A DNA stretch of 47,021 nt from Porticoccaceae bacterium (GTDB taxonomy: Bacteria > Pseudomonadota > Gammaproteobacteria > Pseudomonadales > Porticoccaceae). A model generated the notes under the pieces. That model was not told the DNA's origin. It was given only the letters and a program-made list of their open reading frames with translations, and ran no database searches. A program made the translations under genes and the position numbers. Below, one piece after another: positions 1 to 8,553 of this stretch (position 1 is its first letter; every line of letters begins with the position of its first letter). The DNA is taken from contig JAQWYJ010000127.1 of assembly GCA_029254005.1 (NCBI GenBank), positions 1 through 47,021 of the forward strand. Direction: 5' to 3'.

Positions 1-2210
1 CATGGCAGGGTGGAGCAGATGGATGCGGCACACCGGTTGCACCTCACGATGGCTCTGCCCCCGCTAGCTTTTATTACGATGAATCGGCAGGGCAGTTAAC
101 CTTGACTGGAAAGGGCGCCCATTTAGGTTTGCCCAAGGCGGTAAATGGACAAGAACTGAGTTCTTCAAGTTCGGCGCCTGATTCTGTGACGTATGATGTG
201 TTAACACTTTCAGCTGACGGCAGTTATATGTCAGTTACGGTTGAGACCGCGCCTGGTGTCTGGTGGTCATTTAATCTCGCTAAAGTACCTGTATCCGCGT
301 TAGCAGGCTCTTGGGCTCTAGATGGTGAAGGAGCAGCTGGAGTGGGACCAACAGAAGGGAGCATGGAATGGTGGTCCGCAGATGCCTCCGTTGTTGCTGA
401 TCGCGCTTGTTGGTTTGACGATGCATTTGTATTTGGTGATGATGGTTCTTTCTCCAATGTAATGGGTGATGAAACTTGGGTAGAAGCCTGGCAGGGAGGC
501 GCAGATTCTTGCGCGACCCCAGTAGCGCCTCACGATGGAAGTAGCGCAGGTAGCTTCAGCTATGACGAGACTGCAGGGACGATCACTATTAATGGAAGAG
601 GTCTGTATCTAGGCTTGCCCAAGGCAGTAAATGGATCCGAACTGTCGTCTTCTGAGTCAGCTCCAGACTCTATTGTTTATAATGTTCTTACAGCAACCTC
701 TGATGGGAAGTATTTGACAGTTTCAGTTGAAGCTGCCACGGGTGTATGGTGGACATTTAATTTGGCAAAAAATACGTCTGGTGGAAATGAGCCAGCTCCT
801 CAGCCAGAACCAGAGCCAGAACCAGAACCAGTGAACGAACTTGGTACAGGTGATGATAACGTTCTGAATGTGGACGAGGTGATCGACTTCAACTCGACGA
901 TCGCTGACTATGGCCTCACTGATTTTGGGGGTAATGCTAGCCAATTAACCGTGGATCCAACTGATGCGTCTAACACCGTGTTGTGGATTACTAAAAATGC
1001 TGATCAGCCATGGGCTGGAACGACTATCGCTAAGGGTAATGTGGTTTACCCATTGACCGCCACGGAGCTTGGTATGAGTGTTCGTGTTTGGTCTCCGACA
1101 GCCGGTATTACCGTGAGGTTAAAGATCGAGGAATCTACCAACGGTGATAATTTTATTGAAGCCGATGTGGTTACCACCGTTGCAGAGGATTGGGAGACTT
1201 TGGTATTTGATTTCGGTTCTCCTGCAGGAGGCGAGTTTAGTGCTGATCATGTTTATGACACTCTGTCGATCTTTATGAACTTTAACGTTGTGGGTACTGG
1301 TGAAAGTTATTATGCCGATGACATTAAGTTCATTGGTGCCATTCCAGCTCCAGCTCCAGATGCAGGGTCTGAATTGGTCACAAATGGCGATTTTCAGTCA
1401 GGTATAACTGGTTGGGAAGGCGGTGCTGCAGCTGCAGATAACCTCACTTCTTATTTTGCTGTTGCTGAAACTACGTCTGCAGAAGTGTACGAAGTTAACC
1501 TAAGTCAGACGATGACGTTGGTGCCGGATACTCAATATACAGTTTCATTCTCGGCTAAGTCTTCAATAGAGCGAACGATGATTGCCGGGCTTGGTTTGTA
1601 TCATGATCCTTGGACCAATGTAGGAGAAGACGTATCACTGACAACTGAGTGGCAGACCTTTGAATTAGTTCAGGTCACTTCAAAAGACGGTGCAGGCTTT
1701 GGTGATGAGGAAAGTCGAATTTTATTCGATATGGGCGGAGCACAGGGCGGTCAGGTATGGATTGATAACGTAAGTGTTACCAATGCAGACGGTGAAGAGC
1801 TGGTTAAAAATGGAGATTTCCAGTCCGGTATAACCGATTGGGAAGGTGGGGCTGCAGTTGCTGACAATTTGACATCTTATTTTGCAGTTGCCAATACAAC
1901 CTCGGCGGAGGTCTACGAAGTCAATCTTAGTCAAACTATGACGTTGGTGCCAGATACTGAATATACTGTAGTATTCTCGGCCAAGTCTTCAATAGAGCGC
2001 ACCATGATTGCTGGGCTTGGTTTGTATCATGATCCCTGGACCAATGTTGGCGAAGATGTCTCTCTTACTACGGAGTGGCAGACCTATGAGTTGGTCCAGA
2101 CTACCACGAAAGACGGCGTTGGCTTTGGTGATGCTGAGAGTCGTATACTCTTCGATATGGGAGGTTCTCAAGGTGGTCAGGTATGGATCGATAATGTCAG
2201 TGTAAAATAG
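1..2210 (+). CDS. Modular secreted glucan-binding protein, 5'-truncated by the window edge
   Basis: The reading frame is open from base 3 with no start codon of its own, so the N-terminus lies upstream; 735 residues are visible. Counting from codon 102 as residue 1, the order is: end of a first ~150-residue module (to residue 61, WWSFNLAK); a full second copy (71-223, with GVGPTEGS, RACWFDD, PVAPHDGS, YLGLPKAVNG, WWTFNLAK); a Pro/Glu linker (220-235); a beta-sandwich-like module (about 250-412); and two CBM4/9-like domains (424-560 and 566-702, each opening NGDFQSGIT and closing QVWIDNVSV). CBM4/9 domains bind beta-glucans and xylans. From memory, the N-terminal module is common beside GH16 laminarinases of marine bacteria, so a catalytic domain may lie upstream. 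The nearby GH3 gene supports a beta-glucan role. No catalytic motif is visible in the part seen. Binding function is likely; the exact substrate is inferred. Confidence 0.75.
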   Translation, partial: WQGGADGCGTPVAPHDGSAPASFYYDESAGQLTLTGKGAHLGLPKAVNGQELSSSSSAPDSVTYDVLTLSADGSYMSVTVETAPGVWWSFNLAKVPVSALAGSWALDGEGAAGVGPTEGSMEWWSADASVVADRACWFDDAFVFGDDGSFSNVMGDETWVEAWQGGADSCATPVAPHDGSSAGSFSYDETAGTITINGRGLYLGLPKAVNGSELSSSESAPDSIVYNVLTATSDGKYLTVSVEAATGVWWTFNLAKNTSGGNEPAPQPEPEPEPEPVNELGTGDDNVLNVDEVIDFNSTIADYGLTDFGGNASQLTVDPTDASNTVLWITKNADQPWAGTTIAKGNVVYPLTATELGMSVRVWSPTAGITVRLKIEESTNGDNFIEADVVTTVAEDWETLVFDFGSPAGGEFSADHVYDTLSIFMNFNVVGTGESYYADDIKFIGAIPAPAPDAGSELVTNGDFQSGITGWEGGAAAADNLTSYFAVAETTSAEVYEVNLSQTMTLVPDTQYTVSFSAKSSIERTMIAGLGLYHDPWTNVGEDVSLTTEWQTFELVQVTSKDGAGFGDEESRILFDMGGAQGGQVWIDNVSVTNADGEELVKNGDFQSGITDWEGGAAVADNLTSYFAVANTTSAEVYEVNLSQTMTLVPDTEYTVVFSAKSSIERTMIAGLGLYHDPWTNVGEDVSLTTEWQTYELVQTTTKDGVGFGDAESRILFDMGGSQGGQVWIDNVSVK
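3..770 (+). repeat. Tandem ~150-residue protein module, one partial and one full copy
   Basis: The partial copy (3-284) and the full copy (about 312-770) share WQGGAD-C-PVAPHDGS, YDE-AG, LGLPKAVNG-ELSS, APDS and VWW-FNLAK in the same order. The module is rich in Trp and Asp and carries paired cysteines (RACWF and ADSCATP in the full copy). Its family has no function that I can name with certainty. Confidence 0.8.
1371..1781 (+). repeat. CBM4/9-like domain, tandem copy 1
   Basis: This encodes 137 residues aligned without gaps to the copy at 1797-2207, with about 13 amino-acid differences. Many codons differ silently between the copies, so the duplication is not recent although the protein is strongly conserved. 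Confidence 0.85.
1797..2207 (+). repeat. CBM4/9-like domain, tandem copy 2
   Basis: Second copy of the 137-residue domain, ending directly at the stop codon. It shares the run SAKSSIERTMIAGLGLYHDP with copy 1. The domain boundary is taken from the repeated opening ELV-NGDFQSGIT. Confidence 0.85.
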
Positions 2211-2228
2211 CCGAACGCTGATAAGTTC

Positions 2229-2257
2229 AAAAAAGCCGGGTATTCCCCGGCTTTTTT
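2229..2257. terminator. Bidirectional intrinsic terminator
   Basis: The stem GCCGGG / CCCGGC (2235-2240 and 2246-2251) has a five-base loop and is flanked by an A run on the left and a T run on the right, so it can end transcription of both converging genes. The stop codon of the minus-strand methyltransferase lies inside the T run. Confidence 0.9.
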
Positions 2258-2897
2258 ATTTCCTTTCTATTGATAGTATAAATTTCTCAGTTTTGCGAGG
2301 TTTGTCAATGCGCCGGGTCAAAACCTCCCCATTTAAGTGCTCTACCGCTATATCACAGAGTGCCCAAAATGGCGGTCTACCGGGGTCGGCAATGATAATT
2401 CTATTTACACCAGCGGACAGGCTTAGTTTAATAAAATCATAAAGTGGTTCCACAAGATCATCCCAGAAACAGATATCAGCGCCAATTATAGTGTCATAGG
2501 ATTCTAGGTCAGTTACTTTTAGGCGGGCAAAGTCGCCGAGCTGAAAAGTAACGTCTGCATTGTTTTCTAACGCTTGTAGCCTCAAAAATGGCTCTACAGT
2601 GTCGTCAATATCCAGCGCGGTTACGTTTGCGGCATAATGTTTGGCAAGGTAAATGCCAGTTAATCCCCAACCGCAGCCTACCTCCAGAATAGTCGCCTCT
2701 AACTCTGGTGGATAAGTGCTCAGGTAGTCTATTAAAACGAAACTAGATCGCCATATTTTATTTCCATGAGCACTTTGCGCCGCGGAATGTCGTTTTAGTT
2801 TTCTTACTTCTGGGTGACTTGCCTTCAGCGCTGTCGTGTTGTGACAGATAATGGTGTGTTCGGAATTCGATTGATATTCTAAGGGTTTTGTTTTCAT
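2256..2897 (-). CDS. SAM-dependent methyltransferase, METTL16/Nnt1-like fold
   Basis: A 213-residue class I methyltransferase. The SAM-binding motif I is ILEVGCGWGLTGIYLAK (about residues 69-85), followed by the acidic ribose-binding end of strand 2 (TALDID). The later ADICFWDD segment resembles motif IV of the group that includes protein-lysine and nicotinamide N-methyltransferases (Methyltransf_16-like). No signal peptide or extra domain is present, so it is probably cytoplasmic. The substrate cannot be read from the sequence. It lies between the glucan-binding protein and the two-component system but on the opposite strand, so it is probably not part of that pathway. The start is ATG with only a weak upstream ribosome site. 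Confidence 0.75.
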   Translation of the reverse strand: MKTKPLEYQSNSEHTIICHNTTALKASHPEVRKLKRHSAAQSAHGNKIWRSSFVLIDYLSTYPPELEATILEVGCGWGLTGIYLAKHYAANVTALDIDDTVEPFLRLQALENNADVTFQLGDFARLKVTDLESYDTIIGADICFWDDLVEPLYDFIKLSLSAGVNRIIIADPGRPPFWALCDIAVEHLNGEVLTRRIDKPRKTEKFILSIERK

Positions 2898-3041
2898 TGG
2901 TGTTCACGCTAGAGGGCGTATTACAAGATAGGTTCGTGGATTTTAACAATTAGAGTACAATAAAATAACTAATCAGCATAGTTTTATGGTACTTTTAATA
3001 ACGACTTCAATCTACTTCATGGGTAATTCCCAACTAATGTT

Positions 3042-4187
3042 ATGAGTAATGTAACTTTTTATCTGTGGGCGAAAAGATTTGTCTCTGATACCAATGCGTT
3101 ATTTTGGGCACTCCAAGTCTTAGGTTGGTTTGGGCTATCTCTGATTAGTTTCTTCAGCCTAACCCTTTGGTATGACCAGCAAACACAGCTTACTTATGTC
3201 GGCCATACTCTCGTTCAGTCGTTATTGGGCATTTTAGTGTCTTGGCCCCTAAGACCATTGTCTCATAAGGTTTGGGAGATGTCTTTTTGGCGGCGCTTTA
3301 GCTGGCTATCATTGGGGATTTTTATCGCTTCTGGTGTGTGGGCTTTGCTTCGTATTACCACATTTATGGCAATGACAGGTGAAGAGGGCCTTTGGTCTGA
3401 TTTTGGAGGTTGGTTGTTTGGTTCTATCTTGATATTTGTATCTTGGGCATCATTTTATCATGGTATAAAATACTACCAGTTGCTTCAGTCTGAGCATTCA
3501 AGATTACTTATGATTGCCGCCTCCAATAAGGAAGAGCAACTTAAGAGGGCTCAAGCTGAAACGATCGCTCGTGAAGCACAACTAAAAATGTTGAGGTATC
3601 AACTAAATCCACATTTCTTGTTTAATACACTCAATGCCATTTCCTCGCTGGTGCAAAGTCAGGAAGAAAATAAGGCAAATTCAATGATTGTTCAATTGAG
3701 TCGTTTTCTACGCTACTCCTTGGATAATGACCCTGTTGGTAGAGTTACTCTCAGGGAGGAAATTGACGCTCTTCAACTGTACCTTAGTATTGAAAAAACT
3801 CGGTTTGGCGATCGCTTAGAACTTGATTTTGACGTCGATCCGGATGCCGAGAATATTCGAATTCCGAGTCTTATCTTGCAACCTTTGGCGGAAAATGCCA
3901 TAAAATATGCAATAGCGCCTATGGAGAATGGAGGAAAAATAAAAGTAAGAGCAAGTCAAAAAGATGACTCATTATTGGTGGAATTATCAGATAGCGGGCC
4001 TGGATTAGAGCTCTCAGATAAGGGATCTCGTGGTGGAGTTGGGTTGCGTAATACTATTGATCGATTGCATGCCTCCTATGGCGATAGTTATAAATTTACT
4101 ATTAAGCATCGGATAGGCGAAGGAACAACGGTATCAATGCGAGTGCCACTTAATAATATCCAGGTAGCATCGGTTGAAAGTCATTAA
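3042..4187 (+). CDS. Membrane sensor histidine kinase, LytS/AlgZ (His_kinase) family
   Basis: A 381-residue kinase. Four hydrophobic segments (about 20-42, 52-70, 86-110, 120-142) precede a short coiled region (about 155-185). The His_kinase motif QLNPHFLFNTLNAISS carries the phospho-acceptor H191. The ATPase domain shows the N box LQPLAENAIKYA (N285) and the G1 box SDSGPGLEL. There is no periplasmic sensor domain of any size, so the signal is probably sensed in or near the membrane. The response regulator gene starts 24 bases downstream, so the two form an operon and very likely a cognate pair. The signal is unknown; the flanking glucan genes make carbohydrate sensing a reasonable guess but no more. 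Confidence 0.88.
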   Translation: MSNVTFYLWAKRFVSDTNALFWALQVLGWFGLSLISFFSLTLWYDQQTQLTYVGHTLVQSLLGILVSWPLRPLSHKVWEMSFWRRFSWLSLGIFIASGVWALLRITTFMAMTGEEGLWSDFGGWLFGSILIFVSWASFYHGIKYYQLLQSEHSRLLMIAASNKEEQLKRAQAETIAREAQLKMLRYQLNPHFLFNTLNAISSLVQSQEENKANSMIVQLSRFLRYSLDNDPVGRVTLREEIDALQLYLSIEKTRFGDRLELDFDVDPDAENIRIPSLILQPLAENAIKYAIAPMENGGKIKVRASQKDDSLLVELSDSGPGLELSDKGSRGGVGLRNTIDRLHASYGDSYKFTIKHRIGEGTTVSMRVPLNNIQVASVESH

Positions 4188-4211
4188 CATATACAAGAGA
4201 GCTTTTGGAAT

Positions 4212-5006
4212 ATGAGTAAATTAAGAGTTTTAATAGTAGATGATGAGCCTTTGGCGCTTAGTTTCTTACGCTCTACACTTATTAAGCTAGGTAACATAGA
4301 TGTTGTGGCAGAGGCAAAAAATGGACGGGAAGCCATTGCCGCAGTTACCAGACTCCAGCCAGATCTAATGTTTTTAGATATTCAAATGCCAGGTATGAAT
4401 GGATTTGAAGTTGTACAGGCGTTACAAATTCAAAAGATGCCCATGGTGGTGTTTGTTACGGCATTTGATCAATTTGCTGCTGATGCTTTTGATATAAATG
4501 CTGTAGATTATATTCTTAAACCTTTGGATGCAGAAAGAGTCTCGAGATCCGTTGAGCGAGCCTTGGGCAGACTCGCAGGTAACCCCAGTGATGCGACAAA
4601 CGTAGGTTCTGTGGCATCTATTTCAAAACGCTTAGCAACTGATCAAAAGCAAGAGTCAGGTCGGGAAAATCCTGATGGAATCAAACGAAAATTGCTTGTA
4701 AGAGACTCTGGCGTTGTAAAAATTATTCCCTTTGATGATATCGATTGGGTAGATGCTGCTGGGGATTATATGTGCGTACATGCAAATGGAGAGACACATA
4801 TCATCAGGATTACCTTGGGCGAGCTAATGGAAAAACTCGATGCCTCCTTATTCGTCCGAATTCATCGCTCGACAATCGTTAATATTGAACGAGTAGTGAG
4901 CATAACAGCGCTACCCAAGGGTGGTAGTCTCTTAGAGCTCTCCGAAGGCACTACGCTGAAAGTAAGCCGGAATTACCGCGAGTCGGTGCGTAATTTCTTC
5001 CAATAA
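4212..5006 (+). CDS. LytTR-family DNA-binding response regulator
   Basis: A 264-residue regulator. The receiver domain (1-120) has the acidic pair D10/D11, phospho-acceptor D56 in FLDIQMPGMNGF, T83 and K103. A Ser/Gln-rich linker (about 122-157) leads to a LytTR DNA-binding domain (158-264) with the typical FVRIHRSTIVN and LKVSRNYRESVR segments. It is the partner of the kinase immediately upstream. LytTR regulators usually bind pairs of short direct repeats; I could not identify a convincing pair in the flanking DNA. It sits between two glucan-related genes and is a candidate regulator of the downstream GH3 gene. Confidence 0.9.
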   Translation: MSKLRVLIVDDEPLALSFLRSTLIKLGNIDVVAEAKNGREAIAAVTRLQPDLMFLDIQMPGMNGFEVVQALQIQKMPMVVFVTAFDQFAADAFDINAVDYILKPLDAERVSRSVERALGRLAGNPSDATNVGSVASISKRLATDQKQESGRENPDGIKRKLLVRDSGVVKIIPFDDIDWVDAAGDYMCVHANGETHIIRITLGELMEKLDASLFVRIHRSTIVNIERVVSITALPKGGSLLELSEGTTLKVSRNYRESVRNFFQ

Positions 5007-5034
5007 CGTCGAAATATTAAGAAGAGGAATGACC

Positions 5035-5053
5035 AAGGTTTTTCGACCTTTTT
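5035..5053 (+). terminator. Weak candidate terminator after the response regulator
   Basis: The short stem AAGGT / ACCTT (5035-5039 and 5046-5050) is followed by a few T residues, 28 bases after the regulator stop codon. The stem is only five base pairs and AT-rich, so termination would be inefficient if it occurs. Confidence 0.3.
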
Positions 5054-5070
5054 AACGCACAGACCTACCC

Positions 5071-5130
5071 TATGGTCGCATGTGTGCTTCCAAGGTACAC
5101 ATTGTCATGAAACCATACTAGTCTTCTATT
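5071..5130 (+). promoter_or_regulatory. Candidate GH3 promoter with nested inverted repeat
   Basis: An inverted repeat ATGTGTGC-N7-GTACACAT (5080-5087 and 5095-5102, one mismatch) lies inside a second perfect one, TATGGT / ACCATA (5071-5076 and 5112-5117). A -35-like TTGTCA (5102-5107) and a -10-like TCTATT (5125-5130), 17 bases apart, follow directly. The layout fits an activator or repressor site overlapping a promoter for the GH3 gene. The promoter match is moderate and the binding protein is unknown. Confidence 0.4.
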
Positions 5131-5187
5131 TTGTGATTGTTTTGAGTGTTGCAGCACATATCCGTTGGTTTATTTGAATAGTCCGTT

Positions 5188-5193
5188 AAAGGA
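5188..5193 (+). promoter_or_regulatory. Ribosome binding site that decides the GH3 start
   Basis: AAAGGA directly touches the first possible ATG (5194), leaving no spacing, but stands nine bases before the in-frame ATG at 5203. The latter is therefore the likelier start. Confidence 0.6.
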
Positions 5194-5202
5194 ATGTTAT
5201 TA

Positions 5203-7719
5203 ATGTTAATTAGGCCCCTGTTCGTTAGAAGACTAGATCATTTTTCTAAGTCTGTATGTTCACAGCTTGTCGCTATGTTTTTTTGTCTCAGTACTGTGGC
5301 TTTTGCCAACGTTCCCTCTGATAAAATCGTCGAGACACGGGTTCAAAATATTTTAAAAACCATGACACTAGAGCAAAAAGTAGGTCAGATGGTTCAGGGT
5401 GAAATAAAGCAAGTTTCGCCTGCTGATGTGAGTCAGTATTTTCTAGGATCAGTGCTTAATGGTGGTGGTTCTTTTCCCAATCATGATAAACAGGCAACAG
5501 CCAATGACTGGCTAAGGTTGGCTGATGATTATTACAATGCATCTATCGACAAATCAAAAGGTGGAGCTGGTATACCTATTTTTTGGGGCACAGATGCAGT
5601 TCATGGCCATAACAATATTATTGGGGCTACGTTATTTCCACATAATATAGGATTAGGTGCTGCTAATGCTCCAGAACTGATAAAAAAAATAGGTGCCATT
5701 ACCGCTAGAGAGGTTACTGCAACAGGTGTTGAATGGGTATTTGCGCCCACAGTAGCAGTTGTTAAGGACAATCGCTGGGGGCGCGCCTATGAGGGTTATA
5801 GTAGCGATAGAAAGATCGTTGAAGCTTATGCCGGGCAAATGGTGAGAGGTTTACAAGGTGAATCAGGACAATTGTTTAAGAACGACGCAAAGGTTATTGC
5901 AACAGCTAAGCACTTTGTTGGTGATGGTGGCACATTCCGAGGAATAGATCAGGGTGACACGATTATGGGCCTTGATGCTTTAATGAAGGAGCATGGGCAG
6001 GGTTATGCACGGGCTATAGAGGCTGGCGTGCAGACCATCATGGCTTCATTTAATAGTTGGAATGGTTTGAAGATCCATGGTGATAAGTTTTTATTGACAG
6101 ATATTTTAAAAGACAAAATGGGATTCGATGGGGTGGTGGTCAGCGACTGGAATGGCGTTGGTCAAGTCAAAGGCTGTAACAATAAGAGCTGCCCAAAGGC
6201 AATTAATGCCGGTATCGATATAGTTATGGTGCCGGATGTGTGGAAAGAATTTTTACGCAATACCATAGCCCAGGTCAATGATGGCCAAATTCCCATGGCC
6301 AGGATAGATGATGCAGTGAGCAGAATTTTACGCGTAAAAATTCGTGCGGGATTATTTGAAAAAGGTGCTCCCTCATCGCGTCAAGGTGCAGGTGATTCGA
6401 GCTTAATTGGCGCAGACTCTCATCGTAAAGTCGCTAGGGAAGCGGTTCGAAAGTCTTTAGTGCTGTTCAAAAATAATGGCGATACCTTGCCGATTAAGCC
6501 CAATCAACATGTGTTAATTACGGGAGATGGTGCCGATAATATTGGAAAGCAAAGCGGGGGCTGGACGATTTCTTGGCAAGGAACAGACAATACTAATGTA
6601 GATTTTCCCGGTGCTACGAGTATTTATTCTGGTCTTAAGCAAGCCATTGAATCCATTGGGGGCTCGGTGGAATTAAGCTCTGATGGAACCTGGATGAAGA
6701 GGCCTGATGTGGCTGTGGCAATATTTGGAGAGGAACCATATGCCGAAGGTCAGGGTGATATTCATGCGTTGCTGTATCGAAATGGCTCAACAGCGGATCT
6801 GGACTTAATTCGGTCTATTAGATCTCAAGACATCCCTGTAGTGAGTGTTTTCTTGACTGGTCGTCCACTCTGGATGAATGCTGAGATCAATAGTTCTAAT
6901 GCTTTTGTAGTTGCCTGGCTACCTGGTAGTGAAGGAGCAGGCGTTGCCGATGTGTTAGTTGCCACGCGCGATGGCAAACCAAATTATGATTTTACCGGGA
7001 GATTATCATTTGATTGGCCCAATAAAGAAACCAATCTCATTGATGGACGTCTTGCGGTTGATGAGTATCTTTTGGGTATTGGTGGTGGTCTTAGTTATGG
7101 CGAAAAAGAAGTTCTTACCGCGACATTGAACGAGGAGACTTCATTAAGCGATAAATTAGCGGCCAATGTTATTTTTCGTGGCAGTACTCGAAGCCCTTGG
7201 AAAGCTTTTGTTGGAGATGTGAGTGACTGGCATCGAGCGGTTGAAGCTGGTGAGGCCTCTACTGCCTATGGGGCATTAAAGGTTGAGACTATTGATGGTA
7301 TTGTACAAGAGGATTCTCGCCAACTGCGTTGGTTGGGTGGTTATGAAAGTCAATTTTATTGGCAGGGTGAGGCGCCGGTAAACCTGAGTGATTTGGTGGA
7401 GGAAAATGGCGCTTTAATGGTTAACTTCAGAGTTGACAAGCACCCAGAGGGTACTGTTAATCAACGTATGGATTGCGGCTGGCCGTGCTCGGGAATTATT
7501 GATATGACTGAGTTTTTTCGTTCTATACCTGAAGGTCAGTGGTCGCGAGTTGGCATAAGCTTGGCTTGCTTTGCTAAGATTGGTGTTGAGTTAAGCTCAG
7601 TAACCTCACCTCTGGTGCTAAGTTCGAAAGATCCCTTCGCGATCACTCTTAATGACGTCAGAATAATCGCTGACGCGCCGAAGAGCACTTTATTGCCCTG
7701 TGACAGCATTAGACAGTGA
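5203..7719 (+). CDS. Secreted GH3 exo-beta-glucosidase (ExoP-like)
   Basis: An 838-residue glycoside hydrolase family 3 enzyme removing glucose from beta-glucans. A signal peptide ends at about residue 35 (STVAFA before NVPSD). The (beta/alpha)8 domain contains IFWGTDAVHGHNN, the KHFVGDGGT substrate-binding motif, and the nucleophile Asp in GVVVSDWNG (about D315). The second alpha/beta sandwich domain follows (about 400-650), with FGEEPYAEGQGD probably supplying the acid/base region. A C-terminal beta-rich extension of about 170 residues is like that of the marine ExoP enzymes acting on 1,3/1,4-beta-glucans. The length agrees with that subfamily. Together with the CBM protein upstream it points to laminarin or a similar glucan as substrate. 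The 3' end overlaps the convergent SDR gene by 11 bases. Confidence 0.88.
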   Translation: MLIRPLFVRRLDHFSKSVCSQLVAMFFCLSTVAFANVPSDKIVETRVQNILKTMTLEQKVGQMVQGEIKQVSPADVSQYFLGSVLNGGGSFPNHDKQATANDWLRLADDYYNASIDKSKGGAGIPIFWGTDAVHGHNNIIGATLFPHNIGLGAANAPELIKKIGAITAREVTATGVEWVFAPTVAVVKDNRWGRAYEGYSSDRKIVEAYAGQMVRGLQGESGQLFKNDAKVIATAKHFVGDGGTFRGIDQGDTIMGLDALMKEHGQGYARAIEAGVQTIMASFNSWNGLKIHGDKFLLTDILKDKMGFDGVVVSDWNGVGQVKGCNNKSCPKAINAGIDIVMVPDVWKEFLRNTIAQVNDGQIPMARIDDAVSRILRVKIRAGLFEKGAPSSRQGAGDSSLIGADSHRKVAREAVRKSLVLFKNNGDTLPIKPNQHVLITGDGADNIGKQSGGWTISWQGTDNTNVDFPGATSIYSGLKQAIESIGGSVELSSDGTWMKRPDVAVAIFGEEPYAEGQGDIHALLYRNGSTADLDLIRSIRSQDIPVVSVFLTGRPLWMNAEINSSNAFVVAWLPGSEGAGVADVLVATRDGKPNYDFTGRLSFDWPNKETNLIDGRLAVDEYLLGIGGGLSYGEKEVLTATLNEETSLSDKLAANVIFRGSTRSPWKAFVGDVSDWHRAVEAGEASTAYGALKVETIDGIVQEDSRQLRWLGGYESQFYWQGEAPVNLSDLVEENGALMVNFRVDKHPEGTVNQRMDCGWPCSGIIDMTEFFRSIPEGQWSRVGISLACFAKIGVELSSVTSPLVLSSKDPFAITLNDVRIIADAPKSTLLPCDSIRQ

Positions 7720-8479
7720 GATGGAAGCCTCCATCCAGTAACAGTGTTTCGCCAGTGACCACGGTTGATAGTGTCATCAGGTTAAAGATAGCTTGGGCCA
7801 CTTGTTCTGCGGTAACAGCCAACTTTAGAGGAGTGTTTTTTTCTATATTAGAAAGGGCTGAATCGTAGTTTTCGTCTCCTAGCCCTTGTTTCAGCCAATC
7901 ACCCTGAATAAATCCAGGGCACACACAATTAACCCTGATTGGTCCGAGGCTGCGTGCCATAGACAGCGTCATTGTATTTAGAGCGCCTTTGGACGCGGCG
8001 TAAGCAATGCTGCTGCCAATCCCTTTAATCCCTGCAATGGAAGATACATTAATTACACAGGGGTTGGCACTTTTAAGCAGGTATGGCTGGCAGACTTTTA
8101 CCATTTGAAACGGACCAATGACATTTACACTGTAAATGTGCAAGAAGTCTGCGGCATCCAATGCACCAAGGTCACCATGATTAAAGGCAAATTTTGTAGT
8201 GCCTGCGTTGTTAACAAGACAGTCAATCCGTCCCCATAGATCAACAGTCTGGGCGACTGTATCGATGCAAGCCTGATTTTTACTCACATCTGCAACTACC
8301 GCAATAGCATCAGCACCTAGATCCTTGCATTGTTGAACCACCAGTAAAGCATCGTCTAAGGAATTTGTGCAAGTTATACTTATGTTCCACCCTTGGGAGG
8401 CTAAAAGCAGTGCAGTGGCCTTGCCGACCCCTCTGCTGCCGCCAGTCACAATAGCGACGGGATTTTTTGTTACAGACAT
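7709..8479 (-). CDS. Short-chain dehydrogenase/reductase (SDR)
   Basis: A classical SDR of 256 residues. It has the NAD(P)-binding motif TGGSRGVGKA (12-21), the NNAG motif (90-93) and the catalytic set N119, S147 (NVSSIAG), Y160 and K164 (YAASKGA), with PGFIQ following. The protein resembles FabG-type and sugar/acyl reductases; the substrate cannot be assigned. The gene is not next to fatty-acid synthesis genes, so a fabG label would be unsafe. An AGGGA ribosome site lies about 8 bases before the ATG. The last 11 bases overlap the end of the convergent GH3 gene, so neither gene has its own terminator here. Confidence 0.85.
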   Translation of the reverse strand: MSVTKNPVAIVTGGSRGVGKATALLLASQGWNISITCTNSLDDALLVVQQCKDLGADAIAVVADVSKNQACIDTVAQTVDLWGRIDCLVNNAGTTKFAFNHGDLGALDAADFLHIYSVNVIGPFQMVKVCQPYLLKSANPCVINVSSIAGIKGIGSSIAYAASKGALNTMTLSMARSLGPIRVNCVCPGFIQGDWLKQGLGDENYDSALSNIEKNTPLKLAVTAEQVAQAIFNLMTLSTVVTGETLLLDGGFHLTV

Positions 8480-8553
8480 AATAGATTCCCTATGGAAGAA
8501 TTTTTTTTGGATTTGTGATGTGTTGATCGCTAATGAGCTGTCTAAATTTAGCT

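Noticed and set aside
780-840. Short-period repeat suggesting a CRISPR or satellite
   Set aside because: It is a Pro-Glu codon repeat encoding a flexible linker between protein domains, with no spacers.
2758-2949. 63-codon minus-strand ORF at the methyltransferase start
   Set aside because: It overlaps the methyltransferase in another frame and has no support.
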